Shown here: in pieces, positions 8,892-17,318 of the stretch
Layout of the letters: the number at the start of each line of letters is the position of its first letter
Position numbering within the stretch: the first letter of the stretch is position 1
Origin: Flavobacteriaceae bacterium
GTDB taxonomy: Bacteria; Bacteroidota; Bacteroidia; Flavobacteriales; Flavobacteriaceae
Assembly: GCA_947452415.1 (NCBI GenBank)
Contig: CANGCT010000016.1
Location: 1-38,418, forward strand
DNA: 38,418 nt
Reading direction: 5' to 3'
The notes under the pieces: generated by a model
The model's input: the letters and a program-made list of their open reading frames with translations, nothing else
Databases searched by the model: none
What the model was told of the DNA's origin: nothing
Position numbers and translations under genes: made by a program

Positions 8892-9818
8892 ATGAAATTC
8901 CTACAATTAATACGTTACAAAAACCTACTTCTACTAGCACTTATGCAGTTAATTATTAGATTTGGATATTTAGAACAAATAAACATTCCGTTGTCACTTT
9001 TTTATTGGCAATATGCTTTATTAATATTGGCAACAGTACTTATTGCTGCTGGAGGTTATGTAATAAACGATATTTTTGACCTAGAAACCGACCAACATAA
9101 CAAACCCAAGAAAGTAATTATTGGTACCTATATTTCAGAATCTACTGCTTATACTATTTATGCAGGGCTAACCATTGCAGGAGTTGCCTGCGGATTTGCA
9201 TTGGCTAATTCTATTTTACATCCTAATTTTGCCATATTATTTATTTTGGTTGCAACACTACTCTATTTGTATGCAAGCACCTTAAAACAAATTGCGGTGG
9301 TTGGTAATATTCTAATTGCATCCTTGCTTGCTTTTAGTGTAATCATCATCGGAATATTTGATATTTTCCCAAATACTTTTGAAAGCAACCAACAACAAAT
9401 GGCATTGGCTTTTTCGATATTATTCGACTACGCTAAATTTGCTTTCAGCATCAATCTTGTTCGTGAAATCATCAAAGATATTCAAGATATAGAAGGAGAC
9501 AAAATTCAAGAAATGAAAACATTACCTATCGTTATCGGAACTAATAATACAACCAAAATTGCATTTGTACTTTTACTCCTTCCTACGTTATATTTATTCT
9601 ATTATATCAATAATTACTTGTTTCCGAATAACTTGTATTTCAGTATTTTCTACCTAATGGTTTTGGTAATTGCACCTATGATTTTCGGCTTGATTCGCAT
9701 TTGGAATTCCAAAGAAAAAAAGGATTTTAAACAAATAAGTACGCTTTTAAAATGGATTATTTTCTTCGGAATTTTATCTATTTGGATAATTACCTATAAC
9801 ATTAAACACCATGCCTAA
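8892..9818 (+). CDS. UbiA-family prenyltransferase (geranylgeranylglycerol-phosphate geranylgeranyltransferase-like)
   Basis: NDIFDLETDQHNKPKK (NDxxDxxxD motif) and DIQDIEGDKIQEMKTLP; multiple TM segments. The internal start MKFLQLIRYKN is preferred. Confidence 0.88.
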   Translation: MKFLQLIRYKNLLLLALMQLIIRFGYLEQINIPLSLFYWQYALLILATVLIAAGGYVINDIFDLETDQHNKPKKVIIGTYISESTAYTIYAGLTIAGVACGFALANSILHPNFAILFILVATLLYLYASTLKQIAVVGNILIASLLAFSVIIIGIFDIFPNTFESNQQQMALAFSILFDYAKFAFSINLVREIIKDIQDIEGDKIQEMKTLPIVIGTNNTTKIAFVLLLLPTLYLFYYINNYLFPNNLYFSIFYLMVLVIAPMIFGLIRIWNSKEKKDFKQISTLLKWIIFFGILSIWIITYNIKHHA

Positions 9819-10398
9819 AGCACATAAAATAATCTTAGCATCAGGATCGCCAAGACGCCAACAATTTTTTAAAGATTTCGATTTATGGGATAGTTTTGAT
9901 TTTGAAATTCGAATAAAAGAAGTAGAAGAAATTTATCCCGATACTCTTAAAGCTGAAGAAATAACCAACTATCTAGCCGAGCTAAAAGCCAAAGCCTTTG
10001 ACGGGGAACTTTTAGATCATGAAATATTAGTAACCAGCGATACTTTGGTATGGCTGAATAACAAAGCATTAGGTAAACCAAAAGATTATGAGGATGCAGT
10101 TGCTATTTTAAAATCATTGTCGAATGCTACGCACGAAGTGATTACCTCCGTTTGTTTTAAAACTACTAAGTTAACCGAAACTATTTTTGATATCACTAAA
10201 GTTACTTTTAACACCTTGAGTGAGGAATCCATTCGTTATTATCTGGACAATTACAAGCCATTTGACAAAGCAGGAGCCTACGGAATTCAAGAATGGATAG
10301 GACTAATTGGTATTTCCAAAATTGAAGGATCGTATACTAATGTGGTGGGATTGCCTACCGAAAAAGTATATAATTATTTAACACGAACATTCTTTTAG
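9811..10398 (+). CDS. maf: Maf family nucleotide pyrophosphatase
   Basis: IILASGSPRRQQFF N-terminal motif; DKAGAYGIQEW motif. Confidence 0.95.
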   Translation: MPKAHKIILASGSPRRQQFFKDFDLWDSFDFEIRIKEVEEIYPDTLKAEEITNYLAELKAKAFDGELLDHEILVTSDTLVWLNNKALGKPKDYEDAVAILKSLSNATHEVITSVCFKTTKLTETIFDITKVTFNTLSEESIRYYLDNYKPFDKAGAYGIQEWIGLIGISKIEGSYTNVVGLPTEKVYNYLTRTFF

Positions 10399-10434
10399 AA
10401 TTTGTAATTTTACCAAACTTTTAATGACGGAAAA

Positions 10435-10680
10435 ATGGAAACTGAAAAAGAAATTAACGAGAAAATTTTGAAAGTTACTATGGTCATTCAGGAGAATTAT
10501 CCTGAATTATCTAAGTATCTCAACGAAATGCCGATAACGATTCCTATAGACAGTCGTCCAGAAGTGAATGTGCAAAATCTTCAAAAATACTACGAAACCC
10601 TTGTCGGATTATTTAGAAACTATGTTGCCGAACACCAATTAAATTATATCAACCAACGATCTGGAACAGGTCACCTATAA
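10435..10680 (+). CDS. conserved hypothetical protein (81 aa)
   Basis: ORF METEKEINEKILKVTMVIQENYPELSKYLNEMPITIP...; composition typical of coding sequence. Confidence 0.65.
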   Translation: METEKEINEKILKVTMVIQENYPELSKYLNEMPITIPIDSRPEVNVQNLQKYYETLVGLFRNYVAEHQLNYINQRSGTGHL

Positions 10681-10702
10681 ACAGTTAGGTGGGATTTGTG
10701 TA

Positions 10703-10720
10703 ACTTATAAATTTATAAGT
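10703..10720. promoter_or_regulatory. perfect 18-bp palindrome, candidate operator
   Basis: ACTTATAAATTTATAAGT, 69 bp upstream of the 10790 ORF. Confidence 0.4.
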
Positions 10721-10789
10721 ATAACTTACTTTCCTTCATTTATTCGCAAATTTGACTTAACAATAATGATTAATCAAATTTAAAGAAAA

Positions 10790-11095
10790 ATGAAAAAATT
10801 CACCCTTTACACAATGCTAATGATTGCATCATTAACATTTATTCCGAACCAAATTACAGCTGCAGTAAAAAAACCAATTACAACTACAGAGGTTCCTAAA
10901 GAAGTTAAAGTATTGCTTTTAAGACTAGACGAAATCAAAGCAATGGACAAATCCGAATTATCTTCTATTGAAAAAAAAACACTTCGTAAAGAAGTACGCA
11001 CTATTAAATCTACATTAAAATCAACAGGAAACGGAGTATATTTATCCGTTGGAGCTATAATTATAATAATACTTCTATTGATACTTTTATTATAA
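10790..11095 (+). CDS. small exported protein with C-terminal TM tail, hypothetical (101 aa)
   Basis: Signal-peptide-like N-terminus (MKKFTLYTMLMIASLTFIPNQITAA) and C-terminal YLSVGAIIIIILLLILLL. Confidence 0.65.
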   Translation: MKKFTLYTMLMIASLTFIPNQITAAVKKPITTTEVPKEVKVLLLRLDEIKAMDKSELSSIEKKTLRKEVRTIKSTLKSTGNGVYLSVGAIIIIILLLILLL

Positions 11096-11129
11096 TTCAA
11101 AACAAAGGTTAATTATTATTTATTCAAAT

Positions 11130-11168
11130 TAAAAGAGCAAAGTGAAATTTCAGTTTGCTCTTTTTTTA
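11130..11168 (+). terminator. rho-independent terminator
   Basis: AAAGAGCAAAGTGAAATTTCAGTTTGCTCTTTTTTT hairpin plus T tract. Confidence 0.75.
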
Positions 11169-11247
11169 TTGAAAATGAATACGTATTTCAATTATTAATA
11201 CTAATTTTGAAAATATAGAATTAAAGTCAATAAAAAGCAAACACAAT

Positions 11248-11349
11248 ATGCCAAAACCACACACTTGGAAAACTAATTACACCTGGTTATTAATAACCAA
11301 TGCTGTTTTTATTGTTTTGTTTTATGTTTTAATGCAAATATTTTCTTAA
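11248..11349 (+). CDS. 33-aa single-TM microprotein upstream of the SSS symporter
   Basis: ATG...TAA: MPKPHTWKTNYTWLLITNAVFIVLFYVLMQIFS*; stop is 6 nt before the symporter ATG; missing from the ORF track (below cutoff). Confidence 0.65.
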   Translation: MPKPHTWKTNYTWLLITNAVFIVLFYVLMQIFS

Positions 11350-11355
11350 AAAAAC

Positions 11356-13074
11356 ATGCAACAACTCGATTGGATAGTACTTTCTGTAACTTTATTGTTC
11401 ATAATTTTATATGGCGTTTACAAAACACGCGGGAGTAAAAATGTTGAAGAATATATCTTAGCCAACAAAGAAACCCCGTGGTGGGTTGTTGGATTATCCG
11501 TTATGGCAACACAAGCCAGTGCAATCACCTTTCTTTCTACTCCAGGACAAGCCTACCACGACGGAATGGGTTTTATCCAATTTTATTTTGGATTACCTAT
11601 AGCAATGATAGTAATTTGCATCGTTTTTATTCCTATATACCATAAATACAAAGTCTTTACTGCCTACCAATATCTCGAGCAACGATTTGATTTAAAAACC
11701 CGATCCTTAGCCGCAATATTATTCTTAATCCAACGTGGTTTAGCAGCCGGAATCACAATCTACGCGCCATCCATAATTCTCTCCACCCTACTTGGTTGGA
11801 ACTTAACCCTACTCAACATCATCATCGGAATATCTGTAATATTCTATACTTTCACTGGCGGAACCAAAGCCGTAAATGTCACCCAAAAACAACAAATGTT
11901 TGTCATCCTCTCGGGGATGTTTGTCACGTTCTACCTTATCCTGCACCTATTGCCTAACGAAATGACCTTTTCCAACGCGCTACACATTGCAGGAGCCAAC
12001 GACAAAATGAACATTCTAGATTTCTCTCTAGATACCGAAACCCGATACACGTTTTGGAGTGGTATAACCGGTGGATTTTTCCTAATGCTATCTTATTTCG
12101 GAACCGACCAAACCCAAGTAGGTCGTTATCTTTCAGGAAAAACCGATCGCGAAAGCCAACTCGGTTTAATCCTGAACGGATTTCTAAAAGTTCCCATGCA
12201 GTTCTTTATCCTGCTAACAGGAGTAATGGTTTTCGTGTTTTTCCAATTCAATCCGGTGCCGTTAAATTTCAATCCGAATAACAAAATAATAATTGAACAT
12301 TCCAAATACAAAGACGATTACACCAAACTCGAAACTAAATTAACCACCTTAGCCGAAGAAAAAAAAGAATACAACTTACTATATATCGACCATTTAAACC
12401 AAAATTTCGATAATCCAATTCTCAGAAACAAACTTAAAGAACTAGCAGGAAGAGAAAAAGATTTGCGTGATCAAGCCAAAGTACTAATCGAAAAAGTGGA
12501 TGTAAAAGCCGAAACCAACGACAAAGATTACGTTTTCTTACACTTTATTTTACACTACCTTCCCAAAGGCCTAATCGGACTTCTACTTGCCGTAATCATC
12601 TCGGCAGCCATGTCCTCCTCGGCATCCGAACTAACTGCATTAGCCTCTACCACAGCCATTGATATCTACAAGCGCAACATAAAATCCGAAAAATCCGAAA
12701 AACATTTCGTCTACGCAACCCAATTTTTCACCCTAGGATGGGGAATCGTTGCAATACTTTTTGCTTGTGTTTGTACCCTTTTCGAAAACCTAATCCAGTT
12801 AGTAAACATCCTAGGATCCATATTTTATGGTACCGTACTTGGTATTTTCTTAGTAGGATTTTTAGTGAAATTCGTCAAAGGAAAATCCATCTTCTACAGC
12901 GCAGCCATAAGTCAAATCTCCATTTTCTTCATCTACTACTATTTCATCCACATCTACCCAAGCGGACAAGAAAAACTAGGTTATTTATGGCTTAATTTCA
13001 TCGGAGCACTATTAACATTGGTGTTATCCATCATCTTCCAATTCATATTAAATTTAAAAAACAAGAGCGTTTAA
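11356..13074 (+). CDS. sodium:solute symporter (SSS family)
   Basis: ANKETPWWVVGLSVMATQASAITFLSTPGQAYHDG, GGTKAVNVTQKQQ, SAAMSSSASELTALAS; about 13 hydrophobic segments. Confidence 0.93.
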   Translation: MQQLDWIVLSVTLLFIILYGVYKTRGSKNVEEYILANKETPWWVVGLSVMATQASAITFLSTPGQAYHDGMGFIQFYFGLPIAMIVICIVFIPIYHKYKVFTAYQYLEQRFDLKTRSLAAILFLIQRGLAAGITIYAPSIILSTLLGWNLTLLNIIIGISVIFYTFTGGTKAVNVTQKQQMFVILSGMFVTFYLILHLLPNEMTFSNALHIAGANDKMNILDFSLDTETRYTFWSGITGGFFLMLSYFGTDQTQVGRYLSGKTDRESQLGLILNGFLKVPMQFFILLTGVMVFVFFQFNPVPLNFNPNNKIIIEHSKYKDDYTKLETKLTTLAEEKKEYNLLYIDHLNQNFDNPILRNKLKELAGREKDLRDQAKVLIEKVDVKAETNDKDYVFLHFILHYLPKGLIGLLLAVIISAAMSSSASELTALASTTAIDIYKRNIKSEKSEKHFVYATQFFTLGWGIVAILFACVCTLFENLIQLVNILGSIFYGTVLGIFLVGFLVKFVKGKSIFYSAAISQISIFFIYYYFIHIYPSGQEKLGYLWLNFIGALLTLVLSIIFQFILNLKNKSV

Positions 13075-13080
13075 TTTTTT

Positions 13081-13300
13081 TTAGGAGCGAAATAGCTGGC
13101 ATTTTAGTAAAGGTAATTCCTGCCATCCGCGCTACACGGTAGCTTGCTTCTGTCAGGGCTAGCTAGGTTATGTCTTTTGTAAAAATAGTTTTTCAAAATA
13201 ATCCATCATCTTGACATTCCGTTAGGAATCTCAAAATAAATGAAGAAATAGTAGTCCATCTAACAATCTGTATAATCTTTGAAAATCTGTGGTAAAATAA
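13081..13300. repeat. composite of dispersed-repeat fragments in the spacer
   Basis: GC-richer segment CCTGCCATCCGCGCTACACGGTAGCTTGCTTCTGTCAGGGCTAGC, then CTTGACATTCCGTTAGGAATCTCAAAA, then AATCTGTATAATCTTTGAAAATCTGTGG; these resemble intergenic repeats common in Flavobacterium. Confidence 0.5.
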
Positions 13301-13336
13301 TAAGTATAATGAAAATAGGAAACCTGAAAATTATTT

Positions 13337-13366
13337 TGTTTAACTTATTATATATATAGTTAAACA
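13337..13366. promoter_or_regulatory. 9+9 bp perfect dyad upstream of the SRPBCC-SDR-photolyase cluster; possible regulator-binding site
   Basis: TGTTTAACT-N12-AGTTAAACA; a TAGATTTG (-7-like, TAnnTTTG) follows at 13372..13379. Confidence 0.5.
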
Positions 13367-13392
13367 TTTTGTAGATTTGTAAAAAAATTATA

Positions 13393-13860
13393 ATGAAAAT
13401 CTACACCTTACATAGTAAACAAAATTTACCCATTTCTCTAGAGGAGGCCTGGGAATTTCTTTCCAACCCAAAGAATCTTAAAACAATCACCCCACCTTAC
13501 ATGGGCTTCAAAACTCTTTCTGGGGACGACAGAGAAATGTTTGCAGGTCAAATCATTCAATACATTGTAACTCCTGTATTAGGAATCCCAATGAAATGGG
13601 TTACCGAAATCACCCACGTACAAGACAAAAAATATTTTGTAGATGAACAACGCTTCGGGCCTTATGCCCTGTGGCACCACAAACATTTCTTAAAAGAAAT
13701 TCCCGGTGGTGTAGAAATGGAAGACATTGTAGATTACAAAGTTCCAATGGGAATTCTTGGGCAATTGGTACATCCCTTTTTAGTGGCACCAAAACTGAAA
13801 GAAATATTTGATTTCAGAACAAAAAAACTAATCGAACTTTTTGGAGAATTTAAAGGATAA
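13393..13860 (+). CDS. SRPBCC family protein (START/cyclase-like)
   Basis: SLEEAWEFLSNPKNLKTITPPYMGFK; FVDEQRFGPYALWHHKHFLKE. Confidence 0.85.
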   Translation: MKIYTLHSKQNLPISLEEAWEFLSNPKNLKTITPPYMGFKTLSGDDREMFAGQIIQYIVTPVLGIPMKWVTEITHVQDKKYFVDEQRFGPYALWHHKHFLKEIPGGVEMEDIVDYKVPMGILGQLVHPFLVAPKLKEIFDFRTKKLIELFGEFKG

Positions 13861-13866
13861 ATCATC

Positions 13867-14565
13867 ATGAAAAACATACTATTAATAGGTGGTTCTTACG
13901 GAATTGGATTGGCAATTGCCAAAGAATTACAATACGAAAACAAAGTATTCATTGCCTCAAGAACCAATGAAAACCTAACCGATTTACACATTACTCACAT
14001 CCCGTTTGAAGCTTTAACCGAAACACTAGACACTACAAAACTTCCCGAAGTTATTGATGGCTTGGTATATTGTCCAGGAAGCATCAACTTAAGACCATTT
14101 CGTGGTTTAAAACCCGAAAGTTTTGAAACCGATATGCAAATAAATTTCATAAGTTTGGTGAAAGTTATTCAAACCGTCTTGCCCAATTTGACCGTATCCA
14201 ATCAATCCAGTATTGTATTGTTTAGTTCTGTTGCCGCTAGTATGGGAATGCCTTTTCACACCAGTGTTGCTGCTGCAAAAGGCGCCATCGAGGGATTTGC
14301 TAAAGCATTAGCAGCCGAATACGCACCTAAAATAAGAGTGAATGTAATTGCGCCTTCTTTAACCGATACACCATTGGCAGACAAGTTCTTGAACAATGAC
14401 GTAAAAAAAGAAAAATCGGCAGAAAGACACCCTTTAAAACGAGTTGGAACTCCTGACGATATGGCACAAATGGCAAGTTTTTTATTAAGCGAAAAAAGCA
14501 GTTGGATTTCTGGACAAATCTTTCACGTAGATGGAGGAATGTCTACTTTATTAGTTAATGGGTAA
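13867..14565 (+). CDS. short-chain dehydrogenase/reductase (SDR)
   Basis: LIGGSYGIGLAIAKEL Rossmann motif; C-terminal SSWISGQIFHVDGGMS. Confidence 0.9.
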   Translation: MKNILLIGGSYGIGLAIAKELQYENKVFIASRTNENLTDLHITHIPFEALTETLDTTKLPEVIDGLVYCPGSINLRPFRGLKPESFETDMQINFISLVKVIQTVLPNLTVSNQSSIVLFSSVAASMGMPFHTSVAAAKGAIEGFAKALAAEYAPKIRVNVIAPSLTDTPLADKFLNNDVKKEKSAERHPLKRVGTPDDMAQMASFLLSEKSSWISGQIFHVDGGMSTLLVNG

Positions 14566-14575
14566 ATAATTATAA

Positions 14576-15862
14576 ATGAATATTTTTTGGTTCCGTCGCG
14601 ATTTACGTTTAGAAGATAATACCGGACTTTTTCATGCTTTAAATAGTGGTGAAGTAGTTCTTCCTATTTTCATTTTTGATGATACTATACTTTTGCAATT
14701 ACCCAAAGACGATGCCCGAGTAACGTTTATCCACCAGCAATTGGAGAAAATGCAAAATCAATTGGGAAGCATCGGAAAATCGTTAGCCATTTTTCACGGA
14801 ACACCTTCTGAAGTATTTCCAAAACTAATTGCCGAAAACAAAATTAAAGCAATTTACACCAACCACGATTACGAACCTTATGCTCGAAAACGCGATTTAG
14901 ATTTGTTCCATCTTTTCAAAGAGAACAACATCGAATTCAAAACCAGCAAAGATCAAGTAATTTTTGAAAAAAGTGAGGTTGTTAAAGACGATGGAACGCC
15001 TTATGTAGTCTATACACCTTTCTCTAATAAATGGAAAGATGCCTTCAAGAAAATTCAATTAGTACATTATAATTCAGAAGGTTTGTTGGATAAAATTACA
15101 CATCACTCCTACTCTTTTTTAAGTTTAAAAGAAATAGAATTTGAAACTTCTTCGATAAAAGTAACTCCGTATGACATTTCTAAAGGCTTAATAGATAATT
15201 ATGAAGCAACCCGAAATTTTCCTGCATTAAATAAAACTTCTTATCTTGGAATTTACCTACGATTTGGTGCCGTTTCCATTCGGAAAATGGTTGCAAAAGC
15301 AATTGAAAGCAACAACGAAACCTTCTTTAAAGAACTCATTTGGAGGGAATTTTTTATGCAAATTTTATGGCATTTCCCTCATACTGCAAAATCTTGTTTC
15401 CGACCAAAATACGATGCCATTCAATGGGACAACAACGAAGAATTATTCCAAAAATGGTGCTCTGGAAAAACAGGCTATCCGTTTGTGGATGCAGGAATGC
15501 GCGAACTAAATGCAACCGGACACATGCACAATCGAGTTCGAATGATAGTAGCCAGTTTTCTATGCAAACATTTATTGATCGATTGGCGATGGGGCGAAAC
15601 TTATTTTGCAACCAAACTTTTAGATTATGACCAATCTAGTAATGTTGGAAATTGGCAATGGGCAGCAGGAAGTGGCGTAGATGCAGCACCCTATTTTAGA
15701 ATTTTCAATCCCACAGAGCAAATAAAAAAGTTCGACAAAGACTTAAAATACATCAAAAAATGGATTCCAGAATTGGAAACCCAATACTATCCAAAACCAA
15801 TTGTAGATCATAAAGAATCTAGGGAACGGTGCTTACGAGTTTATAAAGAAGCCGTGGGGTAA
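14576..15862 (+). CDS. cryptochrome/deoxyribodipyrimidine photo-lyase family protein
   Basis: FWFRRDLRLEDNTGL; FVDAGMRELNATGHMHNRVRMIVASFLCKHLLIDWRWGE; NVGNWQWAAGSGVDAAPYFRIFNP. Confidence 0.96.
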   Translation: MNIFWFRRDLRLEDNTGLFHALNSGEVVLPIFIFDDTILLQLPKDDARVTFIHQQLEKMQNQLGSIGKSLAIFHGTPSEVFPKLIAENKIKAIYTNHDYEPYARKRDLDLFHLFKENNIEFKTSKDQVIFEKSEVVKDDGTPYVVYTPFSNKWKDAFKKIQLVHYNSEGLLDKITHHSYSFLSLKEIEFETSSIKVTPYDISKGLIDNYEATRNFPALNKTSYLGIYLRFGAVSIRKMVAKAIESNNETFFKELIWREFFMQILWHFPHTAKSCFRPKYDAIQWDNNEELFQKWCSGKTGYPFVDAGMRELNATGHMHNRVRMIVASFLCKHLLIDWRWGETYFATKLLDYDQSSNVGNWQWAAGSGVDAAPYFRIFNPTEQIKKFDKDLKYIKKWIPELETQYYPKPIVDHKESRERCLRVYKEAVG

Positions 15863-15926
15863 ACAAATGAGTTATGGATACACTCCTAGAGAGAAATGAT
15901 TGTATTTTGCTTATATAATTCTTTTA

Positions 15927-17180
15927 TTAATGACTAACATTCGCTACTTCTTCTGGATCGTGTTTGTGCTTAAAGAAAACTGCAAACAAAACTGAAATTA
16001 CTAAGGCATATCCCGAAAAGGCAAGCCATATATTATGCCAATCTCTTATTCCATCTTGGGTGAAGAATTTATCGATAACTATTCCACTTAACAATCCACC
16101 AAAGAATGCTCCAAAACCGTTGGACATCATCATAAATAAACCTTGTGCCGAAGAACGTATTTTAGAATCAGTTGTTGTTTCTACAAATAAAGAACCCGAA
16201 ATATTAAAGAAATCGAATGCCATTCCGTAAACGATACAAGAAAGTATAATCATCCACAAACCATCTACAGGATTTCCGAAAGCAAATAATCCAAAACGCA
16301 AAACCCAAGCCAACATCGAAATTAACATTACTTGTTTGATGCCAAATCGTTTCAAGAAAAACGGGATTGCCAAGATAAATAATGTTTCTGATATTTGAGA
16401 AATAGACATAATAATAGTCGAGTATTTCACTACAAACGAATCGGCATATTGAGGGACTTTAGAAAATTCAGATAAATATACATCGCCATACATATTGGTT
16501 AATTGTAGGGCCCCTCCAAGAAACATAGAGAAAATAAAAAACAATGCCATTTTGTAAGTTCCAAATAATTTAAAGGCGTTTAATCCTAATTTTTCTCCTA
16601 AAGAAGCATCGGTCGCAATTAATTTTTGTGGTGGACATTTAGGCAGTGTAAACGAATAAACACCTAATATAAATGCGGCAATAGCCGAGAGATAAAACAT
16701 ATTGTAAGATGCTTTATTTCCTGTTAAATTGGTTATCCACATGGCAGCGATAAATCCAACAGTTCCCCATACACGTATAGGAGGAAATACTTTTACTACA
16801 TCAAAATTATTGGTTTTTAAGATATTATAAGCGATAGAATTGGATAAAGAAATAGTTGGCATATAGCACAACATTGCTGCAAAAATAACATAATAAAAAG
16901 TTGTTGGATCCTCTACTTGAGGGAGATACAATAGAGCAATACCTCCTAAAACATGCAAAATCCCGTACAATTTTTCGGCATTAATCCATTTATCAGCTAT
17001 AATACCTGTTAAAGCAGGCATTATAATTGAAGACAATCCTAATGTAGAAAAGATAGCACCAAATTCGGCACCACTCCAATGTTTAGTTCCAAACCAATAA
17101 TTTGCAACGGTAATCAACCAAGCTCCCCAAACGAAAAATTGTAGGAAACTCATTAAAGTTAATTTGAACTTTATATTCAT
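15927..17180 (-). CDS. MFS nucleoside permease-like transporter
   Basis: MNIKFKLTLMSFLQFFVWGAWLITVANYWF and the overall NupG/XapB-like layout; the internal start at 17180 is preferred over 17246. Confidence 0.8.
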   Translation of the reverse strand: MNIKFKLTLMSFLQFFVWGAWLITVANYWFGTKHWSGAEFGAIFSTLGLSSIIMPALTGIIADKWINAEKLYGILHVLGGIALLYLPQVEDPTTFYYVIFAAMLCYMPTISLSNSIAYNILKTNNFDVVKVFPPIRVWGTVGFIAAMWITNLTGNKASYNMFYLSAIAAFILGVYSFTLPKCPPQKLIATDASLGEKLGLNAFKLFGTYKMALFFIFSMFLGGALQLTNMYGDVYLSEFSKVPQYADSFVVKYSTIIMSISQISETLFILAIPFFLKRFGIKQVMLISMLAWVLRFGLFAFGNPVDGLWMIILSCIVYGMAFDFFNISGSLFVETTTDSKIRSSAQGLFMMMSNGFGAFFGGLLSGIVIDKFFTQDGIRDWHNIWLAFSGYALVISVLFAVFFKHKHDPEEVANVSH

Positions 17181-17243
17181 AATAGTGTTAGGTTTTTGTA
17201 AATAGATTGTAAATCTACTATTATTATCTAAATTTCCAAATGT

Positions 17244-17299
17244 CAAATCCCAAATTCCAAAAAATTATATTTAAATGATTTTTTGAAATTTGGGATTTG
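17244..17299. repeat. imperfect 22-bp inverted repeat built from degenerate ATTTGGR units
   Basis: CAAATCCCAAATTCCAAAAAAT ... ATTTTTTGAAATTTGGGATTTG (one mismatch, 12-nt loop). Confidence 0.85.
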
Positions 17300-17318
17300 G
17301 AATTTGGAATATTTTAGT

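Noticed and set aside
10807-11100. 97-aa minus ORF opposite the 101-aa small exported protein
   Set aside because: Exact antisense of a sequence with clear signal peptide, TM tail and terminator in the plus direction.
12738-12995. 85-aa plus ORF inside the SSS symporter
   Set aside because: Alternative frame of a conserved membrane protein.
15246-15630. Overlapping plus and minus ORFs inside the photolyase
   Set aside because: Alternative-frame shadows of the strongly conserved FAD-binding region.
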